Under the pieces are notes generated by a model. It was not told where the DNA came from and did not search any database. It worked only from the letters and a program-made list of their open reading frames with translations. Both the position numbers and the translations under genes were made by a program. A stretch of DNA of 64,000 nt from Tetradesmus obliquus (lineage: Eukaryota; Chlorophyta; Chlorophyceae; Sphaeropleales; Scenedesmaceae), in NCBI GenBank assembly GCA_030272155.1, contig CP126207.1, forward strand, positions 1,178,001-1,242,000, given 5' to 3'. Below, one piece after another: positions 47,966-59,130 of this stretch; positions within the stretch are counted from its first letter, which is position 1, and each line of letters starts with the position of its first letter.

Positions 47966-50259
47966 ATTGCCTCCACTGGTTCAAACACAAACAGTCAAAC
48001 CTGGTCAAACATGCCAGAATTCAAGCGAAGGCGAGTGCATTGACCAGCGAGCGCAGCCCGCAAGTGAAAGGGAATCAGGAAAGCAGTGGCCACGATTCAC
48101 GAAACAAACCGCGCAGCAAGCTGAGCGCTGCAGACGCGCTGACTGTGGCGCACACGCAGAGCCGCCATGCAAGTCAATGCGCACTCAGCATACCAAACAA
48201 TACGCCAGCAGCCGGCAGAGGCGCGGCAGCGGTGCGCAGGAAATAAGCGTATTGCAAGTTGAATGTACCAGCGGCCAGCGTTGCAGTTTGCGCAACACAC
48301 CTGTGCGAGAAGCCAGGCAATGCTACATGCGTGGACATGGTTCAAGGCAGCCTGAACAGGACACAGCACGCACAGCATGCAGGCGGCGCTCATTCCTGCA
48401 GGCGTGCTGCCCCGGTGGGCCGATCTAACACTTGTAACAATCGCAGGACTTGCAGGAAACGGCGCGTCCTGCAAGCAATGCTGAACATCACACCACATCC
48501 GTGCTCATGCAAGCTGCGATGACTGCCGACGATCGCAACACTCCTCCGTTACCTCTCGACACTGCGATACACAGCATCCAAGACCAAACAGCAGTTGCTG
48601 TGCAGTGCTGAGCAAGCGATCCACCTGTTCGAGTGCTTCACCGCTCTTGCTATGGAGCAGCGGCAGCAGCATAGCACTCAAAGCCATTGCATGCAAACAC
48701 AAAACACACAAAAGCAAAGGCAAGTCCAGATGATAAGAATGCTGCACCGCGCAAGCAAGGCGATGCTCTCCTGTAGACACACATAAATGAATGCCTACTG
48801 TTGCCAGACATGTGTATTGACCCGTTCGTTAGCTGGGCGGTTGTGCCCCGGATTGCCTGAAATTGTCAGGCGGCACATGCCAGGAGCGGTGCTGTTTGTA
48901 AAACATGCCCGTGGCGTGCACACCAGGTGCAAACACGCCACACATGTTTCAACAAACAAACAAGGCGCTCCTGACAGGCGGCATGCGTTGTGTATGCGAT
49001 AAGAGCACTGGGCTCGGCTGACTCGGCTAAATTCAAACGGACTCGGCTAAACTCAAACTTCATTCAAACTTCTAGGAGCAGATCGTGTGCTGCAGCAAGC
49101 GCGGAAGCGCGCATGCAACAAAGCAAGCAACAATTCCTAACATCGCGCCACAGCTTGCCGCTGGTGGAGAGCAGCATCCACTTCAGCGCAGCCTGCAGCA
49201 GTCAAACACATCACATCAGCATCTTCCCACGCTGTTGTAAGAAACAGTGTCTCGCGGGTTGCGCCAGGGCATGCACACACAGCGCTGCTCTGCAGCAGCA
49301 CTGCCTGCAGCCGGCTCAAACTGCGCCAACAAGCCATATGTCCGTCGCTAAATGTCATAACGTCACAATAGCACATCGTGGCCATAACTAATACGACTGC
49401 ACTGCAGCATATGGACACCGCACGTGATGTAAGCGTGCAGGCGCCATCCATGCTGCAGCAGACGAGCAACTTTGTGTTATGGTCGGCCATCATGCATGCA
49501 TGCATACGATCAAGGGTTGAGGGCAAGTGCCAGTGTGACGCAAACTGCAGCCTTGGCACAGGATCCCCGGGGAAACTAAAACCACAAAAGCCACAACTCT
49601 GAAACCCTGAACCGCAGTCAGCGCTGCTGTAGTGTGCATGACAGCTGGATCAGCTGGATTGCTTTTTTTTGTTTTTTCCAGCACAGCAGAGTCAAACACT
49701 GCAGAGCAGCGGCCACTCAACGTGCAAAGCGGCAGAAAATAACATAACAACGAGGGTTTAGGGTTGAGGCAATCACTGCGGGACCTGCCAGCGCGTTAGA
49801 AAAGATCCGTCGCACACAGCTAGGTCCGTTGCACACAGCAAGTGTTTGTGTGTGTGTGTGTGTGTGCACGGCCACAGCCTACTGTTACGACACAACAGTT
49901 CCTTGGACCATGTGTTGCTGCGCTGCCGTGTCACTTCACGCACCACTGCACAGACAGGTAGTAATCTACCAGCAAGTGAACAGCCGGCAGCGCCGCAGGT
50001 AAACCGAGACAAAAGCATGAGCAAAAGCGCACTCCAGACTGGCAGTAAGATACGCGACTCAAAAGCAAAGCGCTAAGGTGGTTATTTATAAAAACATGAT
50101 GCACGCATGCTGCGCGCGGCTGCTGTAGCAGCACGCAAATCCGTACGCACCGCCAGTCAGCACTGAGCCAGCAACAGCAGCAGGTGCTGTTTGACTGGTG
50201 CACTGCGGCAACTCCACAGCATGCAGCAGCAGCAGCAGCAGCAGTATTATGTAACATGC

Positions 50260-52318
50260 TCAGTTGGAAAACAGCAGGATCTGCTGGCCGCCGAGCCCGA
50301 GGTTCATGATCTGCATCTGCTGCTGCAGCAGCATCTGCTCCTGCTGCGCCAGCAGCAGCTGCTGCTGCTGCAGCTGCTCGCGCTGCTGCTGCAGCAGCAG
50401 CGCATTGGCAGCAGCAGCAGACGGCTGCATTGGCTGCAGCAGCTGCAGCTCTCCTGCAAGGCCCATGCCAGTGAGTCCGTTGGAGCTGCACATCTGCTGG
50501 GTTGGGAAGCCGGTGGTGTAGCTGTTGGGGATGTTACTATGGAATTCAAACATCATGCCAGCTGTCAGTGCGTTGGGGGCAGCAGGCCCGGACACCACTA
50601 CTGCTGGCCTGTCTGGCACCAACTTGAGCTGCTGCAGGGCCATTGCCAGGTCAGCACTGCCATTTGTCATAGTCGTGCTGCTGCTGCTGCCGCGGTACAC
50701 TGCAGGCGCTGGCAGCGCTGCTGCTGCTGCTGCTGTGCCTGGCAGGCCGTCCGCAAGCAACACACAGCTGCTGTTGATGTTGGTGGGTGTGGAGGCAGTC
50801 GGCGAGCCACAGCCGGCGCTGCTGCTGCTCCAGCCGCTGCTGCTGCTGCCTGTTCCTGCAAGACTCAGGCAGTCCAGGCTGCTGTCACATGCCAGGAGGC
50901 AGTTGCTGTTGTGGGGGATGACAGCTAGGGAGTCGAGTGCATCAAAGCCGCTGATGAATCCAAGCTGCTGCTGCTGCTGTTGCTGCATGTTGCTGTGCTG
51001 GGAAGGCAGGGACAGCGCAGGGGCCAGGGCAGCGTTCGAGTTGCTGCTGCTGCTGCTGGTCCACGGCTGCATGCTGGGCACATAGGTGGTTGCGCGGCCT
51101 GCTGCGGCTGCTGCTGCTGCTGCGACGTTGCTGCGCAGCAGCGCGCCCTGGCTCTGCTGCTGCTTGGGTGCTGCTGCTGCTGCTGCCGTGGGGCAGGTTG
51201 TCTGCTGCTGCTGCTGCTGGCAAGGCTGGGATGGCTGGCGAAGCTCTGCCTGGGAGTGGGCAAAGAAGCAGACTGTGCGGTTGCAGGAAGCGCCAGAGGT
51301 GCACAGCTGGGTGCGGTAGCTGCAAGAGGAAGCAGCAAAAAGGCGGGAAAGGAGAGAACAGCAGGGGCAGCAGAAGAGTCTGTGATTGGAAGCCCAGGGC
51401 AGGATGTGTGGAGTTCAAAACGCTGACAGCAGCTGGTGTTGGGTGCTGACCTGGCTGCTGCTGGTGTTGCTTGCTGCTGGTCGTTTCCTGCACGACTGCA
51501 TTCCAAACGCTGCAGACACACATAATAAAGTGCTCGCGGCCTATTTTAGATATGGCTGTGCAGGCTGCGGGCGCAGCACGGCTGTGTCAACGTGAACAGG
51601 CAGCTGCATCAGCTGACCCAGCAGGGAAACTCACAGCTCAGGATGCAGCCACGCCTCGAAGATCTGCGGCACAAGTAGGAAGAAAGAACGGGCTTGCAGA
51701 GTCAGTTGCGGACGCAGGCGGTGCTGGTCACAGTGCAGCGAACTCCGGCCGCTATAACGACCCTGAGCCTTGCTTGCCTGAGCGTATAATTCGATTAATT
51801 TTCAATAATAACCAAGCAGCAACCAATTGCTGCTTTAAGAGACCAAACTGGCTGCTGCAAGAGAAGCAAAACATTTGTGTCACAGCAGGACAGCTTAGGC
51901 GAACACAGCAGGGCCTTGCCGCAGGCTGCTTACGTTGTGAGACATCGAACAGGCGTCTCCTTTGGGGCATCCACCCTCGCGCTTGGCGTCTGGGCACAGC
52001 TGGCTGGAGTATGTGTGCGTCCTCAGGTCCCTGCGCCTAGCCTTCTCGCCCCAGTGTGCGAACACGCACTGTTGCCAGTTGTGCGGCACCCTCTGCAAAA
52101 CAAGAACTGTATAAAACATCTGCTCTGGACTGCTGTGAGCGGGTGCGAAGACAGTTCGCCCACTGGTCACCCACCTTGGAGCAAGGAAGGATCTTAAAGC
52201 AGTATAGCCTGAACTCATCCGTATCATAAAGCTCTGCAAAGCCGCCCTGCCCATCCATGCCACTACAAGCAGGAGCGCTACTCTCAAGAGCTGCCAAAGG
52301 ATGTGTCGAATTGCACAT
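50260..52318 (-). CDS. TZF: plant-type RR tandem CCCH zinc-finger (RR-TZF) protein
   Basis: Four exons: 52,318-52,175 (ATG at 52,318), 52,092-51,934, 51,663-51,635 and 51,319-50,260. They sum to 1,392 nt, giving 463 residues, with all junctions GT-AG and in phase. After FAELYDTDEFRLYCFKI comes the RR region C-x5-H-x4-C-x3-H (CSKRVPHNWQQCVFAH) with GEKARRRD. Finger 1 is C-x8-C-x5-C-x3-H (CPDAKREGGCPKGDACSMSH), followed by a spacer of exactly 16 residues (NIFEAWLHPELYRTQL) and finger 2, C-x5-C-x4-C-x3-H (CTSGASCNRTVCFFAH). This is the arrangement of plant TZF proteins, known to bind AU-rich mRNA and gather in P-bodies and stress granules; the same role is inferred here. The remaining 320 or so residues are Gln/Ser/Ala-rich and end in a Gln-rich coiled stretch (REQLQQQQLLLAQQEQMLL). 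The 29-nt exon 3 is a micro-exon. Introns are 82, 270 and 315 bp and carry no exon echoes. Confidence 0.95.
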
Positions 52319-53117
52319 GGTGCTGCACGTAAAAGTAAATCTAGATGAGATACTTTACTTCATAGGAACAAGAATTAGAATGATGCCCAACTAGAGAGGG
52401 GCTCGAGGCACTTGAAGCAAAGGGAAGCCGAATTCAGGAGCGGACCTAACAGGGGCAGGTCCGTACATGCCCCGACAAGATCACCCCCAAAGCTGCAAGG
52501 TTACATTCACAAACAATCATAGCTACATTAAATTGCTTTACGGACAACCGACGAGGCTCATTAGCGCGGCAATAGATGCTGTCACCGCTACAGTTCACAT
52601 TTAATTCAACCCCCTGATAATTATCCACCCAACAAACAAGCTTTTATCCTCCACATACGACCTTTTTTGAACTTTTGATGCTTTGTTCGTTGTCCGCAGA
52701 CGCCTCCTTACACAAGTGAAGGAGGTGAAGGCGTGGCGTCGGCACCGTGCAGGCTTGCATGCACTTGAAAGCAGCCATAAAACATTGTTCAACGTTTGAC
52801 TGATCCTGGTTTGAATTTGATAAACAAACAAGGTCGTTTCAGACGTATACCAGACCTGTCAAATCACCAGCACAATCCGACCGTGCGAGCTAGCTCGATG
52901 CGGTGATATCACGCAACCCCCAGAAAACTGCAGGCCGTGCAGCGGGCCCAGCTCAACACACATGTTCAAATCAACTGCTGCTGCCTATTTTCTATCCATG
53001 CCCTTTTATAGCAGCAGCACTGCTGCGTGCATGAGCAGAACAAGCACAGTACTGTCATCGGCAGCATGCTCCCCCTGCGCAACATGACGGCGACCGGTGT
53101 GGCACATCCCTGGCAGT
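52319..53117. other. intergenic, upstream of the TZF gene
   Basis: This should hold the TZF 5' UTR and promoter, but I recognise no specific element. No other gene is supported. Confidence 0.4.
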
Positions 53118-53156
53118 CATCATGATCATCATCATTGTTACCCAACAAGACATAGC
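53118..53156 (-). repeat. solitary LINE 3' tail remnant
   Basis: On the minus strand the sequence reads CTATGTCTTGTTGGGTAACA followed by ATGATGATGATCATGATG, a diverged copy of the 14.1-kb LINE tail. It ends 17 bp before the large palindrome. Confidence 0.6.
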
Positions 53157-53172
53157 TCACTCACATTGCTAG

Positions 53173-53248
53173 AGGCATGCAACTGTCTGTGTACAGAATC
53201 TACCTCCCACGTGGGAGGTAGATTCTGTACACAGACAGTTGCATGCCT
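53173..53248. repeat. perfect 76-bp palindrome with no spacer
   Basis: Two 38-bp arms meet at CCCAC|GTGGG (53,210/53,211) without a loop and without a mismatch. The arms begin AGGCATGCAACTGTCTGTGT. Pairing stops abruptly at both outer edges. No open frame or element end coincides with it. Confidence 0.97.
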
Positions 53249-55359
53249 ATGGCCAAGCCTGATCCACAAACCATCCTCAAGTCGTCCACAGCGCCTGACC
53301 GGTGCATCCACAGCAGCATGCTGTGGATGACTGTTCAGTGGCTGCCGGCAGAAGCTGTAACTGATGCCGTCGATGAGTGTTTAAGTGCATGGTATGGTTA
53401 TACAAGGACAGCACACCTGTCCAGCGGCAACAGTGTACTGCAGAAGCCCCCCACCCAGTGACTGGGCCAGATGCCAGGTGCAGGTGCAGGCCTGGCAGGA
53501 CACATGCACATTAGACGCAGACTATGCTATTTTCTGATTAGTAATTTTCGTTTAGCCGTGGTTGTTGTACTACTGCAGTCCCTTGCAACCCTGCAGGACT
53601 AAGGTGAAGCACTTGGTGTACCGATGGCACATCTTGCTGCCAGCAGAAACTGGATGGCCAAATTCAGTATACTTTTGAAGCAAATGGTTTGATAGAAGGA
53701 AAGCGTTCGACAGCATTGGTCGCGCTCCTAACATCTGTTCAAACATCGTGGTTTGGAACTGACAGCCCACCCTGCTGCGGAGCACCCCATGGCTGATGCA
53801 AGCTTAACAAATAGAAGCCGTGACTCCAACTGACCTGCTAACTGCGCCTGAGTAATGCCTGCATAAACAGCATCGTGAGGGAATGCAGCGTACCTGCCTG
53901 GCTGCTTTCACAAGCGATCGATGACGCCATCTTCAAGCAAAATGTTACGCCGTAACGGTTGCATTGAACACAGCAGGCGCAATGCAAGCCCAGGATCAGC
54001 CAGATCAACAGTGCTGCTGCCAACAGCAACCATGGCTGTTGTGGTTTATCCTGGGCCGATCACTGTCGTGCGCCTGCTTCGTTCGTTACTAAATCCACAT
54101 AAGCAATGGTGCTAGCAGAGCTACTGCAGCGTCGACCATACTAGTGCCAGCTGATGCAGCAGGAGTTGCACAGCAGCAGCAGCAGCAGGAGCAGCAGCAG
54201 GCATGCACAACATACATGCACGGCAAGGCACACATGTGCGGGCGGCACATCCTGGATGCTGGATCTGCAATTGCACCAAACTTAAAGCAGCAGACAGCAG
54301 GTGAGCAAGCTGTGCAAGCCACTAGGCAGGTGGTGACATCAGCAGCTGACCAGCTGACAGCAGCAGCGGACTGCAGTCCCTATGCACGCATGTGCATCTT
54401 GTCCTGCAGGCAGGCAGCGGTCTTTTTGTGAGGGGCACTTACGCCGTAGGGCGAACGCTCAGCCCGTAACAGCTTTGTCAGGGTAGCGCAAGTGAAGCAG
54501 TGCTATGTAGCATACTAAACATGCATCGGGTCACATGTATGTTGTTGCGCATGCCTGGCTTGGCGAATCGCATTTGTGCACATGCTAACACAGAAAAGTC
54601 GGCTTGTGCAAGACACAAGCGCATCTCTGTTCACCGTGTCTTGATCCTGGTAAGTGTTGTGCTGCCACGCTGCGCACAGGCTGCCACGGCTACATCCCTT
54701 GACTTGGATGCCAAGTTGCCAAGTTGCGATGCTGCGCCAATAATGTCAAGCAACAACAGCACAGTCAACGGCTGCAACAGCTTGATGCCAGGTGAGAGGA
54801 TCTTGCTGCCAGGTGTACAGCAGAAGCACAGGTGCAGCGACAGCTACATGACCCCAGAGGCAGTGCACAGCAACGACAACAGCTGGCAGTGGCTGCAGTA
54901 GCATGTGATGGCACTAGCGGCTGCAGCCCTGCATGCATGCGGCACCACGGTAACACTGGCAGCAGAAGCAGCAGCAGTACATGTGATGCATGTTGATGGC
55001 TTGGGTGGTACCACCGGGTGCCTGCAATCCTCGATGCATTAGCAGCTGCCGTTTGCACAGCACTCACCACACGTGTTGGTTTGCTGCAGGTTCCTCCAGT
55101 GCATCAAGCAGTATGCAGGCAAGCAGCCAACAGTGCGACAGCTTACTCGCGCACAACCACCTCACTGTCAACAGCAGTCTGGGACTTGTTGACAGGTACG
55201 TGCAAGGTCGAGCATGCAGGGCGCCATCCATGGTATTGCGCAGCGCAACACAGATCACGTGCCTGCCTAGTGTCAGATCACCTCCGCAGCAGTAGCAGCG
55301 TCAGACTTGTGCCACATGTTGTGTGGGGTCGGGACATGCCAGTGCTCCTATACTGAGAA

Positions 55360-55394
<35 letters not shown>

Positions 55395-56258
55395 TGGCCA
55401 CGCCTTCAAGAAGCAGCGCCGCAGCTTGCATGTAAATGGACGAAGTTATACGGTTCCTGCATGTGGTTTTGGCAGCAGCAGCGCTGCTGTAGCAGTTGCA
55501 CGTCTAACACAGACTTCTGAAACACTTTGCTGCCTTTGTTGTTGCTGCTGCTGCTACTGCGACTGCTGCTGACTTGCCCAATGCAGTGCAGGCTGATATG
55601 CAGGTTGCCGAGTTGCAAGCTATGTGTAGCCGCAGCAAGCAGGCGTCGTGGAGCTTGCATTTCTTCAACTGCACGGTTTAGCAGCAGCTTAAGGCCTGAC
55701 ACAGCAAGAAGGGATGCTGGAGTGGCAAGCAACATGCTACTGAGCAGTGTCATGACACTCTGTCTGATCAGACAGAATACAATGGTTCAGGTTGCATGTG
55801 GCACGTCACAGCATGGTGTTGCATTGCAGGGACATAGCACACTTTGCGGCAGTCTTGTCTGTGTTTCTGTACCTGTGGCCTGGTGTTGAAGTTGCAGCAG
55901 GAGCAGCAGTGACTTGGCCTTGCAAGCTTTGTTACCTGCTGCTGCTTCTGCTGCTGCACGCTGTGCTCGCGTACCCGGCACCAGCGCGACGGGAAATAAT
56001 CGATTATTGTTATATATCAATGTTTAACATGTTTTATCAGTGATTCGAGGCTCATTTGGCCCTATCCACAACTTCATCCACAAGTGCTCGAAGTTCATCC
56101 ACACGCCGTGTGGACCCAGACGGATGTGGATGGCCTGTGGATGGCCGTAGTCCGCTGTGGATGGCACTATGTATGACCTGATGTGGACGATTTGTGGATG
56201 AGATGTGGATGGGCCTTGACCATAGCGGTGCACCGGTGGTAGCCGTAGCTGCTGCGTG
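53249..56258. other. gene-free stretch
   Basis: No domain-bearing frame was found on either strand. It contains a (CAG)10 tract near 55,364-55,394 and a cluster of TGTGGATG/CATCCACA octamers at 56,050-56,215 in both orientations. Confidence 0.4.
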
Positions 56259-56345
56259 CATAATAATAATAGTCTTCTTGTAAGCCATACCTTATCGGCA
56301 TCGGCAACCGCGCCCCGTAACGGAGCGGAAACTACGACTATTATT
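56259..56345 (-). mobile_element. LINE 3' end remnant
   Basis: AAGCCATACCTTATCGGCAT plus the following CCGCGCCCCGTAACGGAGCGG and ACTACGACTATTATT align with 14,166-14,225 of the intact-tail LINE (AAGCCATAGCATCAACGCCA and CCCGCGCCCCAATGGAGCGG). An ATAATAATAATA tail is at the 3' side. This is minus-strand orientation. Confidence 0.7.
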
Positions 56346-56482
56346 GCCTCTCTATTGGTGAGGGGTTGACCACCCAGACCCCCTCACCGCCTTCACCAGC
56401 TGCGTGCATGAATGTTGCGGTATGGCCAGCCTGCTAATGACCCTTCAAGCAACTTGCTTGAACCCTCCCAAAGCGTTGCATG

Positions 56483-56619
56483 ATGCTGGACCAAGATCAC
56501 AGGGCCTGGCAGGGCCGGCCCTATAGGGCTAGCTAGCTAGCCGCGGAGACTGCAGGCCCTGGAGTACGGGCGGAGACTGCAGGCCCTGGAGTACGGGCGG
56601 GGCTCTCCTGGTCCAGCAT
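56483..56619. repeat. fold-back segment with inner 27-bp direct repeat
   Basis: An 11-bp inverted repeat (ATGCTGGACCA / TGGTCCAGCAT) brackets a GC-rich core holding two exact copies of CGGAGACTGCAGGCCCTGGA plus GTACGGG (56,544 and 56,571) and a short AGCTAGCTAG run. Confidence 0.75.
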
Positions 56620-56723
56620 TGAACCTCCAGGCAGAGCATCTTTAGAACATGAGGTGCAGGCGCTCAGCAATGCTGTAAAATGACGAATTTTAGACCGAGG
56701 CTCCTGCAGGAGGCTGTTCCAGC

Positions 56724-56900
56724 AGGCAGCGTGAGTGCCATCCTCACGGCCTCAGCAGCCTGGCAATGTCAGATTGATATTGTCATCAATCATGATTGAT
56801 ATTGTCATCAATCATGACATTGCCAGGCAGCATGAGTGCCATCCTCACGGCCTCAGCAGCCTGGCAATGTCATGATTGACAATATTGTCATGAGATCAGA
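56724..56900. repeat. 100-bp direct repeat with nested inverted repeat
   Basis: A 48-base block (CAGGCAGCRTGAGTGCCATC and on to GGCAATGTCA) is repeated at 56,724 and 56,824. Between and after the copies lie iterations of TGATTGATATTGTCATCAAT. The arms CCTGGCAATGTCA (56,759) and TGACATTGCCAGG (56,815) can pair around the AT-rich core, so a strong hairpin is possible. Confidence 0.85.
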
Positions 56901-57238
56901 TCATGTCACCATCTACTGCTACCACTGAGTAACTGTCACGCTGCTACCACTGAGTAACTGTCACGCTTGAGTGCTGCAGTGTCCGCTGAGCACCGTGCCG
57001 TGACGCCCTCGCGGCTGCGTGCACGAGCAAAAGTCAAACCAGGTGCTGTGACAGAGCGCCACTCCTGCTCGTGGCACAAGAGGAGAGTGAGGGTACACGT
57101 GTATTGGTGGGGGCAGTTGCATATCATCAGGCACATTGCTGGCAGTTGTGTTGCCTCAGGATCCTGCTGTTGGGCGAGGGAGCTGTGCACTGCTTTGCAT
57201 GGCACACTGACGATGTTTGGGGTGGATTTGGTGTTTGC

Positions 57239-57426
57239 AGGTTGGCTGCTCGGCTGATTGCTGACTACCTTGTTCTTGCCTGGAATCACAGGAATGTCTG
57301 CAAGCGGGATAATGAAATAGTGCTCCCTCCCCTTCCCCCTTCGCCTGTTCATTCAGCCGCTCCTGTGGGGCGCGGGGCCGATGGCGACGTTGCTTTGGCT
57401 TAAATGGTAACATGATGATGATGATA

Positions 57427-57520
<94 letters not shown>

Positions 57521-57521
57521 C
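57239..57521 (+). mobile_element. LINE 3' end remnant with long (ATG)n tail
   Basis: The plus-strand translation RLAARLIADYLVLAWNHRNV...APVGRGADGDVALA aligns with the C-terminus of the 14.1-kb LINE (RLLVSRFIADFFEKAWGVRN...APLGRGADGVDAMA). The shared GTAACATGATGATG tail follows, here expanded to about 35 ATG triplets (57,408-57,520). The coding similarity may extend upstream toward 56,940 in another frame. Confidence 0.85.
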
Positions 57522-57720
57522 TGACAGGTCAAATGTGTGACAGGTCCGACCACCGTCGTGTCACCATGCGGTGGTGCCATCACACCAGCAGCCCCCCCTG
57601 AGGTCTCGATCTCAATCTTGACATCTCACTTCCTCCCCTCCCTCTAGTTTAGAAGCGGGGCAGTAACATGATGATGAGGGGAGGGCACACTGACAGGTCA
57701 CTTGTGTGACAGGTCATCTG
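57522..57720 (+). repeat. duplicated LINE tail flank
   Basis: CTGACAGGTCAAATGTGTGA plus CAGGTC directly after the (ATG)n tail recurs at about 57,690 as CTGACAGGTCACTTGTGTGA, again shortly after GTAACATGATGATGAGG (57,664). The tail and its target flank were therefore duplicated as a unit of about 260 bp, with one (ATG)n long and the other short. Confidence 0.7.
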
Positions 57721-58092
57721 TCAGTGTTGGGGGCTGACCTGGCGGGGATCGACTTCCCGAGCTCGCTGCTTCATCAGGAGCGTAAAATGTACTACTGTTT
57801 CAACTGCACTGCACCGCAACTCGCTACTTGGGCCGATACCGAACGCAACAGGCTACAGCTGCACTGCAGCATCCGTGTATCACCTTTTACGCCCTCGCGG
57901 CAGCTCACAACCATCCTCAACGCAGCTACAAAACGATTATCGATAGCTTGCGTGTCCACCGATTGCATAAGCAGCCCTTAGTCCCCGCTGACTTGCAGGA
58001 CAGCAGCACCACAGCAGCAACAGCAGCACAGACAGCTACTGGCCACGTAGCAGCAGCAGAAAGCCGATCCGCTCGCTCGTGCGTGCGGAGAG

Positions 58093-59080
58093 ATGGCTTC
58101 AAGCGAGGAGCAGTGGCATCTGCGGCCACAGAACCCAAATAACCCAGTAGTGTTCTTTGGTGAGTGGTGAGGCTGCTACTGCTACTGCTACTGCTGTTGT
58201 TGCTGCTGTTCAGCCCCCAGGGCTCCCAGTACTATGCAGTTGCTGCTGCTTTTTATGCTGCTTTTTATGATGATGTTAAGGAGCCAGATGCAGGTGCAGT
58301 GTGTGTGTCCTGCGGCATGCAGGCATACAGCACTATGTGCTGCTGTGCAGGCCCCCCAGGGCTCGCAGTAGTGTGTGCTGTTGCTGCTGCGTTTACATTG
58401 AATTGCACCAGATGCACATGCAGTGTGTCGCGCCCGAGGCATGCAGGCATATAGCAGTATCAGCATTCTAGTAATAAAAGAAGCAGGTTTCTGCAGTATG
58501 CAGCAGCGGCACGTGCAGCATGCAGCAGCAGCAGCAGCAGCCACTGCCACTTGCATTGGGAACGGACTGAATACGTAAGGACGGTACCAGCTGTTGGTGC
58601 ATGGTTGCTGCAGACATGTATTGTGGCTGCTCAGCACGCGCTAGCAGCAGCAGCAGCAGCAGCACATGGCAGCAGCAGCAGCAGCAGCATCTCATACCAG
58701 CTGCTGCTGCTGCTCAGCACCAGCCTCATTTGGCACGTTAGCTGCTGGCAGCACTCTGTGAGACATGCCAAGCACCTGCCTTGAAACAGCAGCAGCGTTC
58801 AGCTGGTCAGCAGCCACTGACTAGCAGCTGCATGGGCAGCAGTTGATGGTGGCAGGCGTGGTCCCTGGAGCAGCAGAGCTGATGACATAAATAGCACAAG
58901 GCAGATACAGCAGCAGCAGCAGCAACAGCGCTTGAAAGCCTGCTCCGCCTGAGGCTGCAGCGACGCCTGAGATTGCGCTGCGTCAGATGCAGTCAACATT
59001 GCAGAAAGCACCGACTTAGCAGCTGGACACATTGTCTCTGTGCCTGTATATGCACTCCTTGCATTCCTTGTTGACCCTCC

Positions 59081-59130
<50 letters not shown>

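Larger units (their letters stand above)
44273..50259. other. intergenic region (probably includes the unseen kinase 5' end)
   Basis: The kinase start must lie above 44,272, but I find no exon with the expected FQAILRVTSGRRKK-like N-terminal sequence of IRE kinases. A 398-codon plus-strand frame (47,232-48,428) is unusually long, but it has no domain, begins in a TGTG-rich repeat and shows no splice or triplet signature, so I leave it as doubtful. Mobile-element remnants and hairpins are listed separately. Confidence 0.4.

Noticed and set aside
47232-48428. 398-codon plus-strand open frame as a gene
   Set aside because: It is long for chance, but begins in a TGTG-rich stretch, has no domain and an erratic composition, and shows none of the triplet signature of the confident exons. 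Kept as doubtful only.
56050-56215. Cluster of CATCCACA/TGTGGATG octamers as DnaA boxes or a replication origin
   Set aside because: The window is eukaryotic nuclear DNA, the match to TTATCCACA is partial, and there is no AT-rich unwinding region or origin gene nearby.
57706-57981. Short plus-strand frame upstream of PPIH as a separate gene
   Set aside because: No domain; it lies where the PPIH 5' UTR or promoter is expected and is not linked by splice sites.
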